A stretch of DNA of 64,000 nucleotides from assembly GCF_020085105.1 (NCBI RefSeq), contig NC_058047.1, forward strand, positions 17,728,501-17,792,500. The letters run 5' to 3'. This stretch comes from Siniperca chuatsi. Taxonomy: Eukaryota; Chordata; Actinopteri; Centrarchiformes; Sinipercidae. The position numbers and the translations under genes are program-made. Of the stretch, positions 14,001-27,500 are shown piece by piece. A model generated the notes under the pieces. That model worked only from the letters and a program-made list of their open reading frames with translations. It made no database searches and was not told the origin of the DNA. Position 1 is the first letter of the stretch. The number at the start of each line of letters is the position of its first letter.

Positions 14001-17000
14001 AGTCTTGTTATTATTTATCCACATCCCATGCTTTGTTGAACAGTGTCTTTACCACACAATACCAACAGTGGAAATATCAGCTAATCACATCAGACAAGCC
14101 TTCACCACTCAGTTGGTGACAGGAAAGCTGACTGAGTCTCAGTGGCTGCCCAGCGACAAACAGACAGAAGAGCTGAAAGAAGTCAGATAGGGTGGTAGAT
14201 GTGGGGGTGGGAGAGTATGCTTTGCTTAATTCCATTAAATTAGACCATTCTCAAATGGCAACTTCGATACGGATTTATTCATCCTTTAGTTTCTCTTAAA
14301 AATAGTTTTAATGTTGTGTGATTTCCCTTATTAGCATTTAGATTATCTTTGTTTTACAGCCAGGTAATGCCTCTTTATCATATTAGACTGGAGATGGCCA
14401 TCAAATGCAATTAACATTTTATCTTAACGTATTTATCCTCGGTTGGCATTACCCGCAGGAAGTGGGATATTGCATCGGAGAATGATGTTAGTGGCCATTA
14501 GAGTTATTGAAGTAATTCTGCAGAGGTTGTCTCCATGGCAGTGCTGACTGCGAGAGCTGTTGTTGTAACACTTAAGCTGAATGATTTAGCTAATGGTTTA
14601 ATGGTTTTGTCTAGGGAAAGCAAGTCTGTGTCGAGAGTGAGAGCAGCTGCCTCAATGGCTAAAATGGCTGACGCTTGTGTAAAGGAACAACATTGTGGTC
14701 TGCAGAGAAATCTAAACTACTGAGACAAATGTTATGTGTCACCTCAAAATGGAGACCTGTGATGGTAGCGTGACATGTTAGAACAACATATCAACATTTT
14801 TCTTTCTCTCTCTCTCTCTCTCTCTCTCATATTCAGACCCTGCACCCCCAGACTTGCTGTCTTTCTCCAGTGAGGCCATCTTTAACCCCATGCAGAGAGA
14901 GTTCAGCAAAAAAGTCTTCACGATCTAGCAGGCATTTTTCCAAAATAGATGATGCGAACTGTGTCTCTTCGAAAGGTGGGAAGGAAAAGCTAAATGTTGA
15001 AGCTAGATTTACAAACTCTGCTCCGTCCTCAACATCCAGACGCTCCCCTTCTTCATCTCCATCTGGCCACAGTCCCCAGAAAAACAGGAAGGAAAGAAAA
15101 CGCGTTTCTCCCAGAGTTTCTGTCAACTCTGGCTACCAGCAGCCTACAGTTTCCTCAAGGACACGAGCCTTGTCCCCGTACACCAACCGCAAGATGTGCC
15201 AACTTTCAGAGGACGCCCGGCAGAGGCTCAGCCATCTCCAGCTGGGGCCTCACCACTTCAGGAAGGAGACTGAGAGCCAGCCACCCTTCTTGGTTGGTAA
15301 CATTAGATATATTCCTCCAAACTAAAGGCTACTGATAAAAAAGTGATATGATGGTTTGTTTAATGCCAATAATACATGTGTTCTGTGGACAGGGGTTATA
15401 AAATTAATGGGATCCTGAATTGATGTAGTTCAAACCTCAGTGGGAGCTTCCCAAAATTTAACATCATCTAGTGGCCAGATTAAGTGGAGGGCATAATAAG
15501 TGTGTTAGCAGTGTTAATCTTTTTACCTGAGCCGTTAATGGATTTTGACGTCATTAAAATGTTTCACTATGTGCGCATGTAATATGGCCTATTATCCTCA
15601 ATGAGGGGCTTGAGTATGCTTTAATAGCACACGTCCTGGATTTAGGCTGGTACGCAGTTATTTGTTAACACTTTAATTATTGTAAAATTAATTATCACTG
15701 CTATGAGAGATTAGCATATAAAAGGGGGTGATTTTCTGATCACACTGCCTTGGGGAATATACAGTTGATGGACATGAACAACACAAACTCTAGTTCTGTG
15801 CCCCTCCCTCTGCTCCCCACTGTATTCCTGCTTCTTCATTTGCATCAAATCTAATCCTGAGGTATGAATATCAAAATCCACTAGAATGCTGTTATTAAAA
15901 GAAATGATTAGGTACAGAGTTGTTTGTTTTTGTTACACACATGAATGGAATTTACTAGAATACAACAGGCATTTTATTAGAGAGGAGCATGTTTTTTCCG
16001 CCCTGGTTTTCCTGGGGGAATCTTCTGTCGACAATTAACCCTAGTAATTGAGAGTCAAGCTGCAATTAACAAATAGATACCTAATGAAGTAGCTTAGCCC
16101 CATGGTCAATGCATTATCAGTGGATGTTTCAGAGCCTCAGCTCCCTGTTTGTTTGTGTAGAGTGAAGCACATTCCTACAGAAAACCCATCCTATGTTCTT
16201 TGAGATTCTATAAAAATCTTGTCTTTGTTTTCTTTATACCTTTTTGCGATCTATTTTGTGATAAATAATATTAATAAGCGGAGGTGCATGTACTGTTGAA
16301 GAGTAATTGAGGTATATAGTATCAGTAACAATAAATAAGAAAAAAACTAACAAGGGAAAACTAATATTGCACGGAAGTAGTACACAGAATATTGCACAAT
16401 TATTATTAATTATGGCGGAGATGTAATGCTCAATGACCAGTTTAAGTGTTACGTTTATGATATTGTTTATGATATTGTTTGACAGCAGATAATTTTTCTG
16501 TTGTGTTTTATGCCAGGTCTCTCTTTGCAGTAGTGTCTCTGGGTTGGGAACTCCTTCCTCCTCTCCACAGAATGGTAGTATGAATCGATACTCAGGTAGG
16601 CCTCAGCACACATGCAAAAACGAATACATGTACTGTTATGCACCTAAGGCCATGCTATACTTGCTGCAGAAATAACTGGTGGTGTAATATATCAATATTG
16701 GTTGTGTTGTCTTGTGAAAATGTGCCAATTTTCTTTTCTGGTTTGATGCCTTTGTTTGCATCTTCATGAAAGCATGTGGTGAAGTCTTTCAAAATGGACT
16801 GCATTTACATTATTGGGTTGTTGAGCTTGTTTGAAGATATCAATAATGACTGATAATATGGCTTCTGATATTTTTGTCATAGCATAATAACGGTGCAACA
16901 CTACACTTGTCTTTGTCATTGTAGATTCTTCTCTCCTGGGGAGTTACAGACCAAGAACAACCAGAGTAAGTCTAATTATAACAATTCAAACCAACAAACT

Positions 17001-19763
17001 CAAAGAGCTACTGTTTTGATTCAACAGTACTTCAGTAGCATAGAGTTAGCTGTTCAGATATTGTGTAGGTTGCTTACATGACGCCGTCACTGTACATACA
17101 CATACTCCAAACCAGACTTACCAAATGATATATTCACACAAATTGCAGTGTTTTAGACATTTTGCTCTTCAAAAAGTATTCTGAAGTGATTCCAATGTAT
17201 CATTTTCATTAAAACTTATGTTCTCATTGTACCCACTTTTACTGGAGATTTCCTTAATACAGTATTGTGAACAACTTTCAATATAAAAGTAATGAAATAT
17301 TGGTAACATTCAATGTTCATGTCTCTATAAAGCTATACCATGCTTATCCTGACACTTGAGAATTTTATCAAAAAACTATCAAATGTATTCACTAGTTAAA
17401 ACTGTCACTTAAATCAAACCCTGTTGCCCTCTGACCTCTTCCAGATGAAGTCAGGTTCTGTGAGGGTCCAGCCATCTCCAGAGACACAGTCCAGACTTGA
17501 AGCCCAGACCAAAAGCCCTGCCTTAGCTCAGTCCACCCTGAACATGTCAAACTCCATAAGTCCTCTGAATTCCCTCAGAGAAAGGTAAAATCTCTAGATA
17601 ATGCAACCTTTCCCCTCAACCTGACCTTGAAAATACTTGAAAGCTTTTGTGAATCTTTTAAATATTTGTAAAATGAATGGATGTGTTAAAATCAAAACCA
17701 ATTTAACAAGGACCAAAAAGCAGCTAAATCTTCAAAGAACAAAAACTCAAAATTTTCTCTCAGAACAGAATCCTAGAACCAAACACATCGGAGACGGATA
17801 ACATTTCTCTCATATTTTATTCTTCATACTCTCCAAAGCCAAAATAGTTAGCTAGTTGGCAAGTTGCTGTCGGGCGTCACTTGTGTACGTGTGTGTGTGT
17901 GTATGTGTGTATGTATCAGAAGTGGGTGGGGGTTCATTTGTGATGAATGCCTGCATACTGGCTGCTCTTGAATGAATATACAGATAGTATCTTTATTCAA
18001 CGGAAATATTCTACACTGGACATTGGACTTTTAAAAATTAGAAGTCAGTCAGTAAATAAGGACATTCACAGATGTTTTTGTCCTCAGCAGTTCAGCAAAA
18101 TGATTATCAATGTAACAGCCATAAAATGTGATCTTAACTTCCTAATATATACTTTTGATTGACTAGGCTCTAAAACAGGTTAGCGAAACTGGTTGCATCA
18201 CAAGCCTCCATAGCTTTCTGCTGTTGATGTTATGTTATGAAAAACAGCAGGAAGCAAGGAGCAGTGGTAACTAGCATGCTTGTTTATAACTTGGTGTTGT
18301 GGTAAAGTGTATCTTCAGATGTACATCAGTAAAACACTCTCAGGATCACCTCAGTCATGAGTTTGTTTTTACTGGCCACAAAACCAGCTGATTTTCTTCA
18401 CACTCTTGTCAAAAGCATAATCCTTATTGTTGTGGTGTTTGCCCTGAATTTATCCTGATCCATCTGTGTAAATCATTGGTGTTTGCCCAAAAGATCTTAA
18501 AAGTGAAAAAGGCACCTGTATGAGTTTCCAATTACAGAACACGGCAAATATATGGCAATCCCATGAGACGATAGTCATACACTGCCGCTGCTTTGTGTGT
18601 GTATGTACGTGAGCTCATACACATCCAATCTTTAATTTTGATTACACTCGACAGGCAGGATGAATTTCCCTCCACCTCTTAAATTACAGAAGCTGATGTC
18701 TTGTCATGTTTGTTCATTACTGAGAGAGGAGGCAGAGAGAAGGGAAAAGAAAGAGGAAAATGGTATTGATTTGTGTTTCAGCTTGAGTCTGATGCATTTG
18801 ACCCAATGTACGCTTTAATACATTCAGAGAGACCTTGTCATCGATCATGGCAGCTGTGAGTTAAACACACCGATGGGACCGATGTTCCATTTTGTTTGTT
18901 TGTTTGTTTGTGCTCTCCTTTCCCCTTCCCTTCTGCTCAGTCCATAAGTAAACATTAAAATCAATAGACAATCTTAAACTGCAAAGTAAATTGTAGGAAA
19001 TGAATGATACTTTTCTCTCAATTGAAAACGCGACAGGAGTTGCAGGGTGGGAGATTAGAGTGGGCCTTTATAGATTCCCTCCGACAGGGAGAGGGGCACG
19101 TCTTACCACCAATCTTTGATCTATAAAGAAAATGACAGATGCCAGTGGCGAGTTTGCTCCCTAAGCCTCAGTCTATTCATGTCTCTGGATGATTTGTCCT
19201 TGATGACTTTTTGAAGCAGGTAGCGAGTTTATCTGATTACAGATGAAAAGCTTCCATTCCCACTCTGCGAGCCAGGCCAAGACACCAGCCAGTCAGTCAG
19301 ACAGTCATCACCCCTCCACTCCCAACAAATAGACATGGATGAGAGGCAATACTGGAATTCATTACTGTTCAATTCTGTCTGTCTGTCTGTCAGGGTGAGC
19401 TTTTACTTCACAACTGCCTGTGGTCGACTTGCAGACACATTTATATTGCATTGATGAAGCACATTTATGCCTCCAGTTGAAATGCACAGTTGGTTCTGTC
19501 AATTGTGAAATTACTTTTTTTTTTTTGCACCAAAGGTTGAATGTAGAGGAACCAAAATCTTGTTGAAGACAGTACACCTAAAGTGTGTGTCAAGTCAGTG
19601 TTCTGGTAGTTTCAGCTTTGCATCAACACTCATATAGTATGTTATGTTACAGCACAGACTAGTGGACAAAAGGAATACCTGTCACAACATCTTCAACATC
19701 AATATAGGCATTGTTTATAAGTTTTGTGATTTAGATAATCAACTACTTTTCAAACAAAATATT

Positions 19764-19815
<52 letters not shown>

Positions 19816-20363
19816 TAAACTTAATATCTGTTTCATGGAGTGTTGATTGCACATAAGTAATTTGACGATGTCACCTTGTCTCTGGAAATATGTGATGGGC
19901 ATTTTTCACTATTTTCTGACATTTTATAAACTAAACCTTTTTGTCTTGTGAGCCCACACACACACACACAAATATATATATAATTTGCTTTCCTCTCCTG
20001 TTAATTATTTTGCGACCCCTCAGACTCATCTTTTGATGCTTTGTGGGGCCCAACCCTCAGGTTGGGAACCACTGGATTAATCGATAATGAAAACATTTTT
20101 TAGTTGCCGCCCTAATATGATCACAATATTCTTTCCTGTCAATACAAAGCTTTACGTCAGCCAAACTTGGTGCAGATATATGTGACTCGAACTCATTTAA
20201 GTAAGTTGTTTATGGGTTTTTAATGTGCCAATTCTTGGTGTTTGTTTTCCTCAGGTTCCAGACCAGTCAGCCCAGTCCATCCTACTGGGAGCAGATCCAC
20301 AGCCGAGTCCAGCGGATTCTGCAGACACACAAAACCACCTGGGACCACCAAGTGATCTTTTGA
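8032..20363 (+). CDS. spata6l: Spermatogenesis-associated protein 6-like (SPATA6L), 11 coding exons
   Basis: Exons: 8032-8115, 9244-9381, 9968-10016, 10145-10186, 10326-10450, 12071-12151, 14837-15292, 16517-16595, 16925-16965, 17445-17584, 20255-20363. They sum to 1344 bases, 447 codons plus TGA. The N-terminus ([10 protein letters not shown], then [46 protein letters not shown] and FLYPGP) is the hallmark SPATA6 N-terminal domain, roughly residues 15-130. The middle is Ser/Arg-rich and disordered, with [20 protein letters not shown] near residue 300. The C-terminus has [17 protein letters not shown]. The short length and this tail fit SPATA6L better than SPATA6. SPATA6 is needed for the sperm connecting piece; the role of the L paralogue is less clear. 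All junctions are GT-AG. The exon 7 donor (GTTGGT at 15293) is weak but is the only one that keeps the frame. Confidence 0.92.
9664..9790 (+). repeat. LINE 3'-tail-like fragment
   Basis: The words 'aactttatttctaaagcacc' and 'aaagtgctgtacaacatt' followed by an A/AT-rich end match the common fish LINE/SINE tail that reads TTTATTTATAAAGCAC...AAAGTGCTGTACA. It lies in spata6l intron 2. Only the tail is present. Confidence 0.6.
13488..14010 (+). repeat. Dispersed fish repeat, copy 2 (pairs with 3583-4160)
   Basis: It shares the order of blocks and both ends with 3583-4160, as described there. It lies in spata6l intron 6, in the same direction as the gene. The copies differ by scattered substitutions and small indels, so both are old. 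Confidence 0.8.
14806..14828. repeat. (TC)n tract forming the exon 7 polypyrimidine tract
   Basis: A run of TC dinucleotides ends eight bases before the spata6l exon 7 acceptor (CAG at 14834-14836). It therefore serves as, or extends, the polypyrimidine tract of this acceptor. Confidence 0.85.
16262..16450. repeat. Fragment of a LINE 3' region related to 60690-60860
   Basis: Blocks such as ATATTGCACAATTAT, then 'gcggagatgtaatgctcaat' and 'ccagtttaa', match the same order of blocks at about 60806-60865 in the 3' part of the pole4-intron LINE. The fragment has no reverse transcriptase sequence. It lies in spata6l intron 7. Confidence 0.6.
19772..19814. repeat. (TA)n microsatellite
   Basis: About 43 bases of TA dinucleotides in spata6l intron 10. 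Confidence 0.95.
20027..20080. repeat. DNA-transposon end fragment (GGTTGGGAACCACT type)
   Basis: The stretch ends in GGTTGGGAACCACTGG, a terminal motif common to vertebrate hAT-type elements. A shorter match, GTTTGGGAACCACTG, occurs near 6652. No partner inverted repeat was found nearby, so this is a remnant. Confidence 0.4.
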
Positions 20364-20752
20364 ACTTTTAATTTACCAATCTGCCCAAAAGGTGACCAAA
20401 CAACCGAGTTTACAATACAAAGACTATTCACTGTTAAACCAGTCACTAATAATGCATACTTTCAATTCAAAGTTAAAAGCAGATATTGACTTTAACCTGC
20501 CATATGTCTGAAGGAGTGAATTCACACACACACACACCTTTTTAACCTAACGATTTTATCATTCAGTGAGTTGAACCATCTCTCACACATGTATCTTCAT
20601 TTATCTCCCTTTGATGTTCATTTAAATTTCAAACCATCCTAAGCGCCTGCTGAGCCGTGTTTGTCATCGTTAGTCTTTGAAAAGGCAGGAAATTTGCAGG
20701 GGTTACATTCAAAAGCATAGCAGCCCTGCTTCCCTCCCACCCATCAGCTGGG

Positions 20753-20753
<1 letters not shown>

Positions 20754-20780
<27 letters not shown>
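20754..20780. repeat. Poly(T) tract
   Basis: A run of 27 T within the presumed spata6l 3' UTR. Confidence 0.9.
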
Positions 20781-20784
<4 letters not shown>

Positions 20785-20982
20785 GCCCCGATGGTGAAAC
20801 CAAGCAGAGACGTCGTGAAATTTCTCTAAAACTGTGTGTGAAATTGGCAGGGTATAAAGAAGTAACATTTTGTGTGTGTATGGGAAGGAGACACGGTAGA
20901 CGTAAGCTGCAGCTGTTAAGGGCTCATCTCTCGCAACACAAAGAAAAGCAGAGCCAGCAGCTACAAGAGACTGAAGAGATTT

Positions 20983-20996
<14 letters not shown>

Positions 20997-21031
<35 letters not shown>
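20997..21031. repeat. (GA)n microsatellite
   Basis: About 35 bases of GA dinucleotides within the presumed spata6l 3' UTR. Confidence 0.92.
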
Positions 21032-21032
<1 letters not shown>

Positions 21033-21270
21033 AAAAGTAATCCTGAATGAAAGAGCAGGAGACAAAGGAATTTAGCCTTAACGTATATTAAGACGGTCAT
21101 TCAGATTAGTGTTACATTGAAATGTCTTGAACATTGAAAATGAAAACTGTATGTAGCGTTTGTATGTATTCTTTATAATAATATAACACTTCATCTGTGT
21201 GATTTTATTCAACCACAGAAGCTGAATTACATCTTTTAATCAATGCTAATAAAATGAAATGCAGCTTTGA

Positions 21271-22154
21271 TGCAGTGGGTACACTAAATGTGCAGCCAGG
21301 AGGTATTCCTCTCTTTGACTCAGATTGACCATGTGTCCATATCTACTCACAGGCAGAGGAGAAATGTCCCATCTCTTATTACAGACAGAAGTTAGAGTGC
21401 AAAAAATGTTTTCTCGCAAAGTCTACACAATAGGTGTATCTCTTAACTTCTGACAGTCTGTAAATGTGTTTTTCGCTGAATCTTAACAGAGACAGTAAAA
21501 TATGTCCGGGTATACTACATGTACTTCTGTTCACAACTGCTTCGATGTCTTTATTACTGGGGACAGCATTTTCTTTTCTTTTTAAATGTTCTGAAATCAT
21601 GACATAATTTAACTTCCACAAGCCCAGTCTGCATTTTCGGGTTAAGGTAGCTCAATTTGAAAATTCATATACAGACCCATTAAAAAAAAAAAAGTGACAG
21701 TATTACACTGCAAATTATGTTTAAAATGATTCAATTATAAATTGAGTTTGCCTTTAAATGTTAATATTAGCAGTAATGATACATTTTCAAACATTGTCAT
21801 GTACAGGACATGTTACAGGACAAGCCATATTTTCAGAATGTGATGTTTAATTAAACATTGGTGCCAGTCAAAATAAAATATTTTAATGTTCATTTGATGC
21901 ATGAAATCTTAGAATGATTACTGTGCAGCAAAATGTTTGGAAATTGTCCATTTGATTAAAAATGTATGTTTCAGTTGTAAATATGTATATGGTTTTTCTG
22001 GTAACTGTACAAAGTAATGACTTTTTAATATCAACTTGTATCATCTTTTTTTTAATAGTCAGCTTCTTCATGTATACCTCCTGTTGAACTGGAGTTGAGA
22101 ATATCAGTATCTATGAAAAGCCACTCAGTCAGTGTTCGTCACAAGTCTTCAGAA
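21271..22154. other. Spacer between convergent spata6l and dnttip2
   Basis: AT-rich sequence between two genes that converge here. It must contain the dnttip2 3' UTR. A minus-strand AATAAA (plus TTTATT at 21550-21555) is one candidate end. No exon or recognisable repeat is visible. Confidence 0.45.
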
Positions 22155-24514
22155 TTACTTCTTATGGAATTTCTTCTTGTTCCTCTTGCCAGCTCCTTGT
22201 GCTGCTCTCTCCGTTACAATGTGCTGGTACTTCTTTTTGTTGTTGCTGTAAGAGAAGAGGAAAGTATATTTTATAGGTCTGCATTTTTTTCCCCAAGTTG
22301 ATACACATTTAGGGATCAATCAACGTTACTTTGCAAAATTCTTTTGAACATTTTTCATAGTGTCTTTATATTTGGTTGTTTAAATTAGAACCATTTCAGT
22401 AGTGCCACACAAAGAGTTGCTGTAACAGAAGAACGAACACCTCACCAGAGGAGCCTTGCAAAAGTGCAAGACTCCATTATATACAGGTTTACACTGTCCA
22501 TCCTGGCCCTTCTCTGAAATGAACCACACCTGCATTGGAACAAAGCTACACACTAGGTACACTTGACAATACACACCCTGTATACAGAACCAGAGCATGT
22601 TTCATGTTCGTTTAGTTCCTTTTTTTATAGCACAACACTATGATGTGGTGTTACAATGTATTCTGTGACCCATCAGATTCTGTAACCAGAGGAGAAATTT
22701 CAGTTGTATTGCCACAGCAAAGATTTACCATGGTTACATACTGTATTTTGATAGCAGTTATAAAAATTGTGATGGTAATAGATTTGAAATATGTGACCTT
22801 ACCTAAATACTATAGATAGGGTCACAAACGTGACAGCAGACATTGGTTTACAGTATAGATTTGTCTGTACATCAGTAACACCTCACCTGTCAAAATTTGG
22901 TCAAACCATCAGTCTATCTCATAGTTGAATCACTAGTGTCACAGGATCTGATGGGTCATCGATTTCAGTCACTAATAAATAATATTCAAGGATATAGAGA
23001 GGACCAGATAGAGATCAGCAATAAAGTGTCAGTGTAGACCAGATGCACAATGCTCTACTAGTTAGAGTCTACTAATACAGGTGGTACACCTGCATAAAAT
23101 GTTAAATATATTCCTGCCAATATAAAAACAGCTGGTGTTGGTAAGCTATCTGTGGGAGTGGATTTTCTTTAGTGGACACTGAAATCATGCCAGAGATGTG
23201 ACATCATAAAGCCACATCCAGTTGTTGTCTATTTTCAACTTACTGCCTGAACTCAGCATCAGCCAGCAGCTCCTCCACCATGGTTCGCTTCCTGTCCTTC
23301 TTGGGAACACGGGAATGATAGAAGTCGACTGCGCTGTCCACCACTGTACCAACCTGTATCACATACAAACACACACAAAAAGTTACACTCAAATACAGTA
23401 CTCAGTTTGATGTCGATAATCTATAAGCATAATTCCTGTGAGTACTGCAGAATATATTAGGGGCTTCACACATCCAACTACAAACCCTTGCAGGGAACTG
23501 TTACATTTTGAAAATTAAGAGTCATGAACATTGCCTTGTTGCTGAAGAGGGTGTTTGAGGAGCAGGTGACTCATGTATTTTTTACTGACCTGAAAATATT
23601 TGGGAAAGCCATCTCTGTCATTCTTCTTGTAGAACCTCTTGGGATCCATGGAGCCTCTCATCTTCAGGACTTGGAGGTCTCCTTTCAGCTCCTGAGTGAT
23701 CTCGGGGGCTTTCATGTTAAACCAACCATCTCCTGTTGATTTCGCCCTCTCCACCTGGGAAAAACAGTAATTTCAATTATTAAAAAAAAAAAGAATTTTA
23801 ATAAAATAAGCTGTTGTGATACTGTATTTATAATGACTACATGTTCATGTTTTATGGTATAGTATGTGTCATCACAACTGATTCCACAAATGATAAATGA
23901 TTCAAGTGATAAAACTTAAAAAGTAGATAGTTGCACAGAGAATCTATAAACCAAAGCATTACTTTCTAAACCTTACTCTGTGTTTCATCTTTAAGGCTTT
24001 TTTGGATTCACTGTATGGAGGCACTGCATCCTTCTTTTCAAAGTCTGGTCCAATCACACTCTTCTTCATCACCTGAGGACAACAACAAAATAAAAACTGC
24101 AACAATGCAAAGCACCAAACTCTATCAACACCCCCACTACACGGAGATAAAAGGCCAAAGTCAAAAAGAATTTGGAGACAAACCATGAATAACACCATCT
24201 CCGGTGTTATTGGATTTACTCGTCCTTGCATAACTATAAAGTTCATTCATTCTGCGTCACAGATCACTTTCAAAAAGAGAAAAATCAATCACTTATTTAC
24301 CTCATCTTGGATCTTCTTTTCCTTTAGTTTTTGCAGTGAACTGGAGACAGGTTTTGATTTGCTGCCATCAAAATTGATGTATAAACCCCCAAGCTCCTTC
24401 ACTCTGATGCCAGGGTCAATACGGCTGGACATCTCTTTCCTGGAACAAATTGGCAGAGAAAAATCATCAGGAAGAGCAGTCTCATTTCACCATTTCTCAC
24501 AGTTATAACACAGT

Positions 24515-24551
<37 letters not shown>

Positions 24552-27500
24552 GTGGCTGTTCTGTCTATATAATATGCTCAGTTCCCAAGTCTGGTGGTTT
24601 GCCAACAATGAACTGATCCACTAACAACAGGGTTCAACATTAAGGTTTGCCCAGTCTTCAAGTGGGTCAGAAATCTACTTGCCCGAAGTTAATTTTTACT
24701 TGCCCCTATATAAATTGTTTTATTTATTAACGGTTATCAAATAACAATAAAGACTGAAGTTAACTGTCATGTTTAATCTTCATAAATAAAGTAAATGAAT
24801 CAGAACAAGGACACAGTGTGTCAATAGATGCAAAGCAACAAACATTCTTGCATATCGAAAATGGTATGACACTCCCCCCTCCTTCTCCCTAGAGATGGAC
24901 TCCTTAACTGTGAGTGATAAATTATCTAAATAAACTTTGTCTTTACCTGCCGCCATTTTCTCGTGAGTAGGGATGGGTATCATTAGGGTAAATCGAGTAA
25001 TCTCCACTGCAGCCTGTATGATCTGCTGACCACTGCCCTGCGTGTGTGGAGAAGCTCAGCCCAACACAGACAGCAGGACAGGCTGCAGCGAGCGTGATAA
25101 TACCACAATCTTTAATGATTTAGCCCCGGGGCCCATTTAATACCGGGTTTCGGAACCCACCCCTACTCGTAAGATGCCTTACTCCTTAGCTACTTCCATC
25201 ATCAGCTCCGGAAGTTGCTAGATTTACTTGCCCCAGGCAATCGGTCAATCCTTATTGTTGAGCCCTGAACAAGTATTGTCCGTGTTCCTGATACATCTTA
25301 TTCCTCTGTACCATAGAGCTTCATTTTTGTCCAAAAACTATTAGAAACACATAAATGAGCCGCAACGCTACTCAGGGGGACATGTTCCTGCATTACCATG
25401 AACATGGGCCCTGTAGTTTATTTTGAGACAATCCCACAAACACCGTCCTGCTGCCCCAAATAGACACTAGAGCACAAAATGTGTATTAATCCGCAGCTGA
25501 AAATAGTCCCCAACAAATGCACTATTTGCTAAAAACTACAGTGCCCGGCTGTTTTACAGAATTATTTTGTCATTACCATGAGGTTGCCAGGCAACCAGTG
25601 AAGACTCCAGGAAGACACTGTGATATAACATGTTGATATCATCAGTGAGCTTAGAGGTGCTGGTAGGTGGGTTTTGTTATCAGAAATACTTCACTGATCC
25701 CCAAGGGGAAACTCTTTGGACTCTTTGTTATGTTTGGACAGAGCCAGACTAGTTGTTTTCCCCCATTTCTAGTCTTTATGCTAAGCTAAGCTGTTTGGCT
25801 GCTGACTGTATCTTCATATCTAGCATATAAATGTGAGAGTGGTATCAATCTTCTCATCTAACTCTCGACAAGAAAGCTAATAAGTGTATTTCCCAAAATG
25901 TCGAACTATTCCTTTAATGGGATTTGTTGACAATAGGAAAAATATTATGTAAAACTTTATCCTTTAAATAGTCATATATTGAAGATGTAAACAGTTGTAT
26001 ATTGTATCAAGAAAAACTAAACATTTACATTTCCGTTGATGTATGTGTGTGTATTGCTAAATGAACCAATCTGAGGCTGCCACCTATCATATACTTACAA
26101 CTGAGGATTTCTACTCGAGAAGAGGATCTTTGCATCTTCGTCATCATCATCGTCATCCCCCTCCTCATCCACAAACTCCTCATCTTGCTCCTCCTGCTTC
26201 ACTCGAGCGTTCGTTGTGGCTGTCTCCTCCTTGTAGTAGTGTACATCAGCCGCCTCTCCGGGCCGTGTGTCAATCATAAACAGTCCTTCAACCGATGTAC
26301 CTGCTGCTTCAGACTTATTGGAAGGTCGGACTCTCTCCTCTACACTGTACCCCAAATCCTCATCTTCTTCCTCTTCAGAAACTTCCTTGTCCTCTTCAGC
26401 ATATTCATCTTCATCCTCGCTGCTATCCAGCAGGCTGATTAATTTTGTGTTCTGGACAATGACGTCTTTAGGTTGCTGTTCAGGGCCAGAATCCAGTGTG
26501 ATCTTGTGTGGCTGGCTGGATGTTACTTGAATGGACTCAACTTGGACCTCAACCACCTGCTGAGCATCTCTATTCAAAGTGCTGACTTCCATTTTCTCCT
26601 TCTCACTAGGCCGGGTTTCCACAACAGCATCCTCATCTCCCTGTGATGGGTGGGTGTCCACATCAGCTACTTCTATAGCTTGGTCCTTCTCTTCAGTCTC
26701 CCCTGTGATCTCAGAAGTCATCTCACATAATGTTACCGTGACTGACTGGCAAGGCTTTAATGGTTCTGATGGCCGGCTTGTTTCCTGCATCATTTCCATC
26801 TCTGAGGTGTCCCCGTCCTTATTTTCAGCACACGGCTCCTCCTGCTGGTGTCCAACAGTCACTGCAGGTTTACCAGCAACTTCCTCAGCACAACCAGGAC
26901 TGTCTGATACTAGGGAAGACACATGGGAGTCTTCCACTCTTATTGTATCTGTCTCATCTGATGCGAGATCAGTACTACGAACACCATCTTTCTCTTTTTC
27001 TTCAAATGTTTGGCTCTTATCTTCCTCCAACAGTGTGCAGTCTGCGTCCTCAGCGATCACTGTACTTTCTAATCTAGAATCGTTTAATGAAGTGTCTACC
27101 TCAGGTGGCTCCACAGCTTTTTCTAGAACGATACTAAGATCCTTGACTGAGTGCCTGGAGGACGGAGCACCTCGACTGCTGTTCCCCGAGCCTGTGCGGC
27201 TGCTGCAGGGAGTCCCTCTGCTGTGGGTGGAGCAGGGGCTGCCAATCGGGGAATGCATGTCAGTCAGCTCAGAGTCCGAGTCCACAGCTTTGGGACCTGT
27301 GGATTGGGCCTTTCCCCGTCTTCGAGTCATCATACTGTAAGTGGGCCCTGACTCAAACCCTTCAGAGTCACAAGACTGGGGCTCGCTGACATCTACAGTT
27401 GCTGCTGCCTTCCTTCTTGTTGCCCGACTCCTTCGAGCGGTTGGGGCAGGGGAGAGAGAGCTTTCCGAGGCTTCGTCTAGGTGGATGGGGATGGGACCTG

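Larger units (their letters stand above)
20364..21270 (+). other. Presumed spata6l 3' UTR
   Basis: Non-coding sequence from the TGA to an AATAAA at 21248-21253. It contains a 27-base T run (20754-20780) and a GA tract (about 20997-21031). The polyA signal is canonical but its use is inferred. Confidence 0.5.
24590..25600 (-). repeat. Dispersed repeat, antisense copy 3, split by a transposon
   Basis: The segments about 24590-24627 and 25268-25600, once the transposon at 24628-25267 is removed, read as the reverse complement of 34050-34390 and of 28560-28790. Shared words include 'cattccctctgt'-like and ACACATTTGGTG-like blocks, GGAGCTCTATG, AGAGGAATAAG, and AATACTTGTT followed by ATCAA. A further piece near 25917-25960 may be the far end of the same copy. 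Confidence 0.7.

Noticed and set aside
26579-27340. Open frame of 253 codons on the plus strand
   Set aside because: It lies wholly inside dnttip2 exon 2 on the opposite strand; it is a shadow of the Ser/Glu-rich coding sequence.
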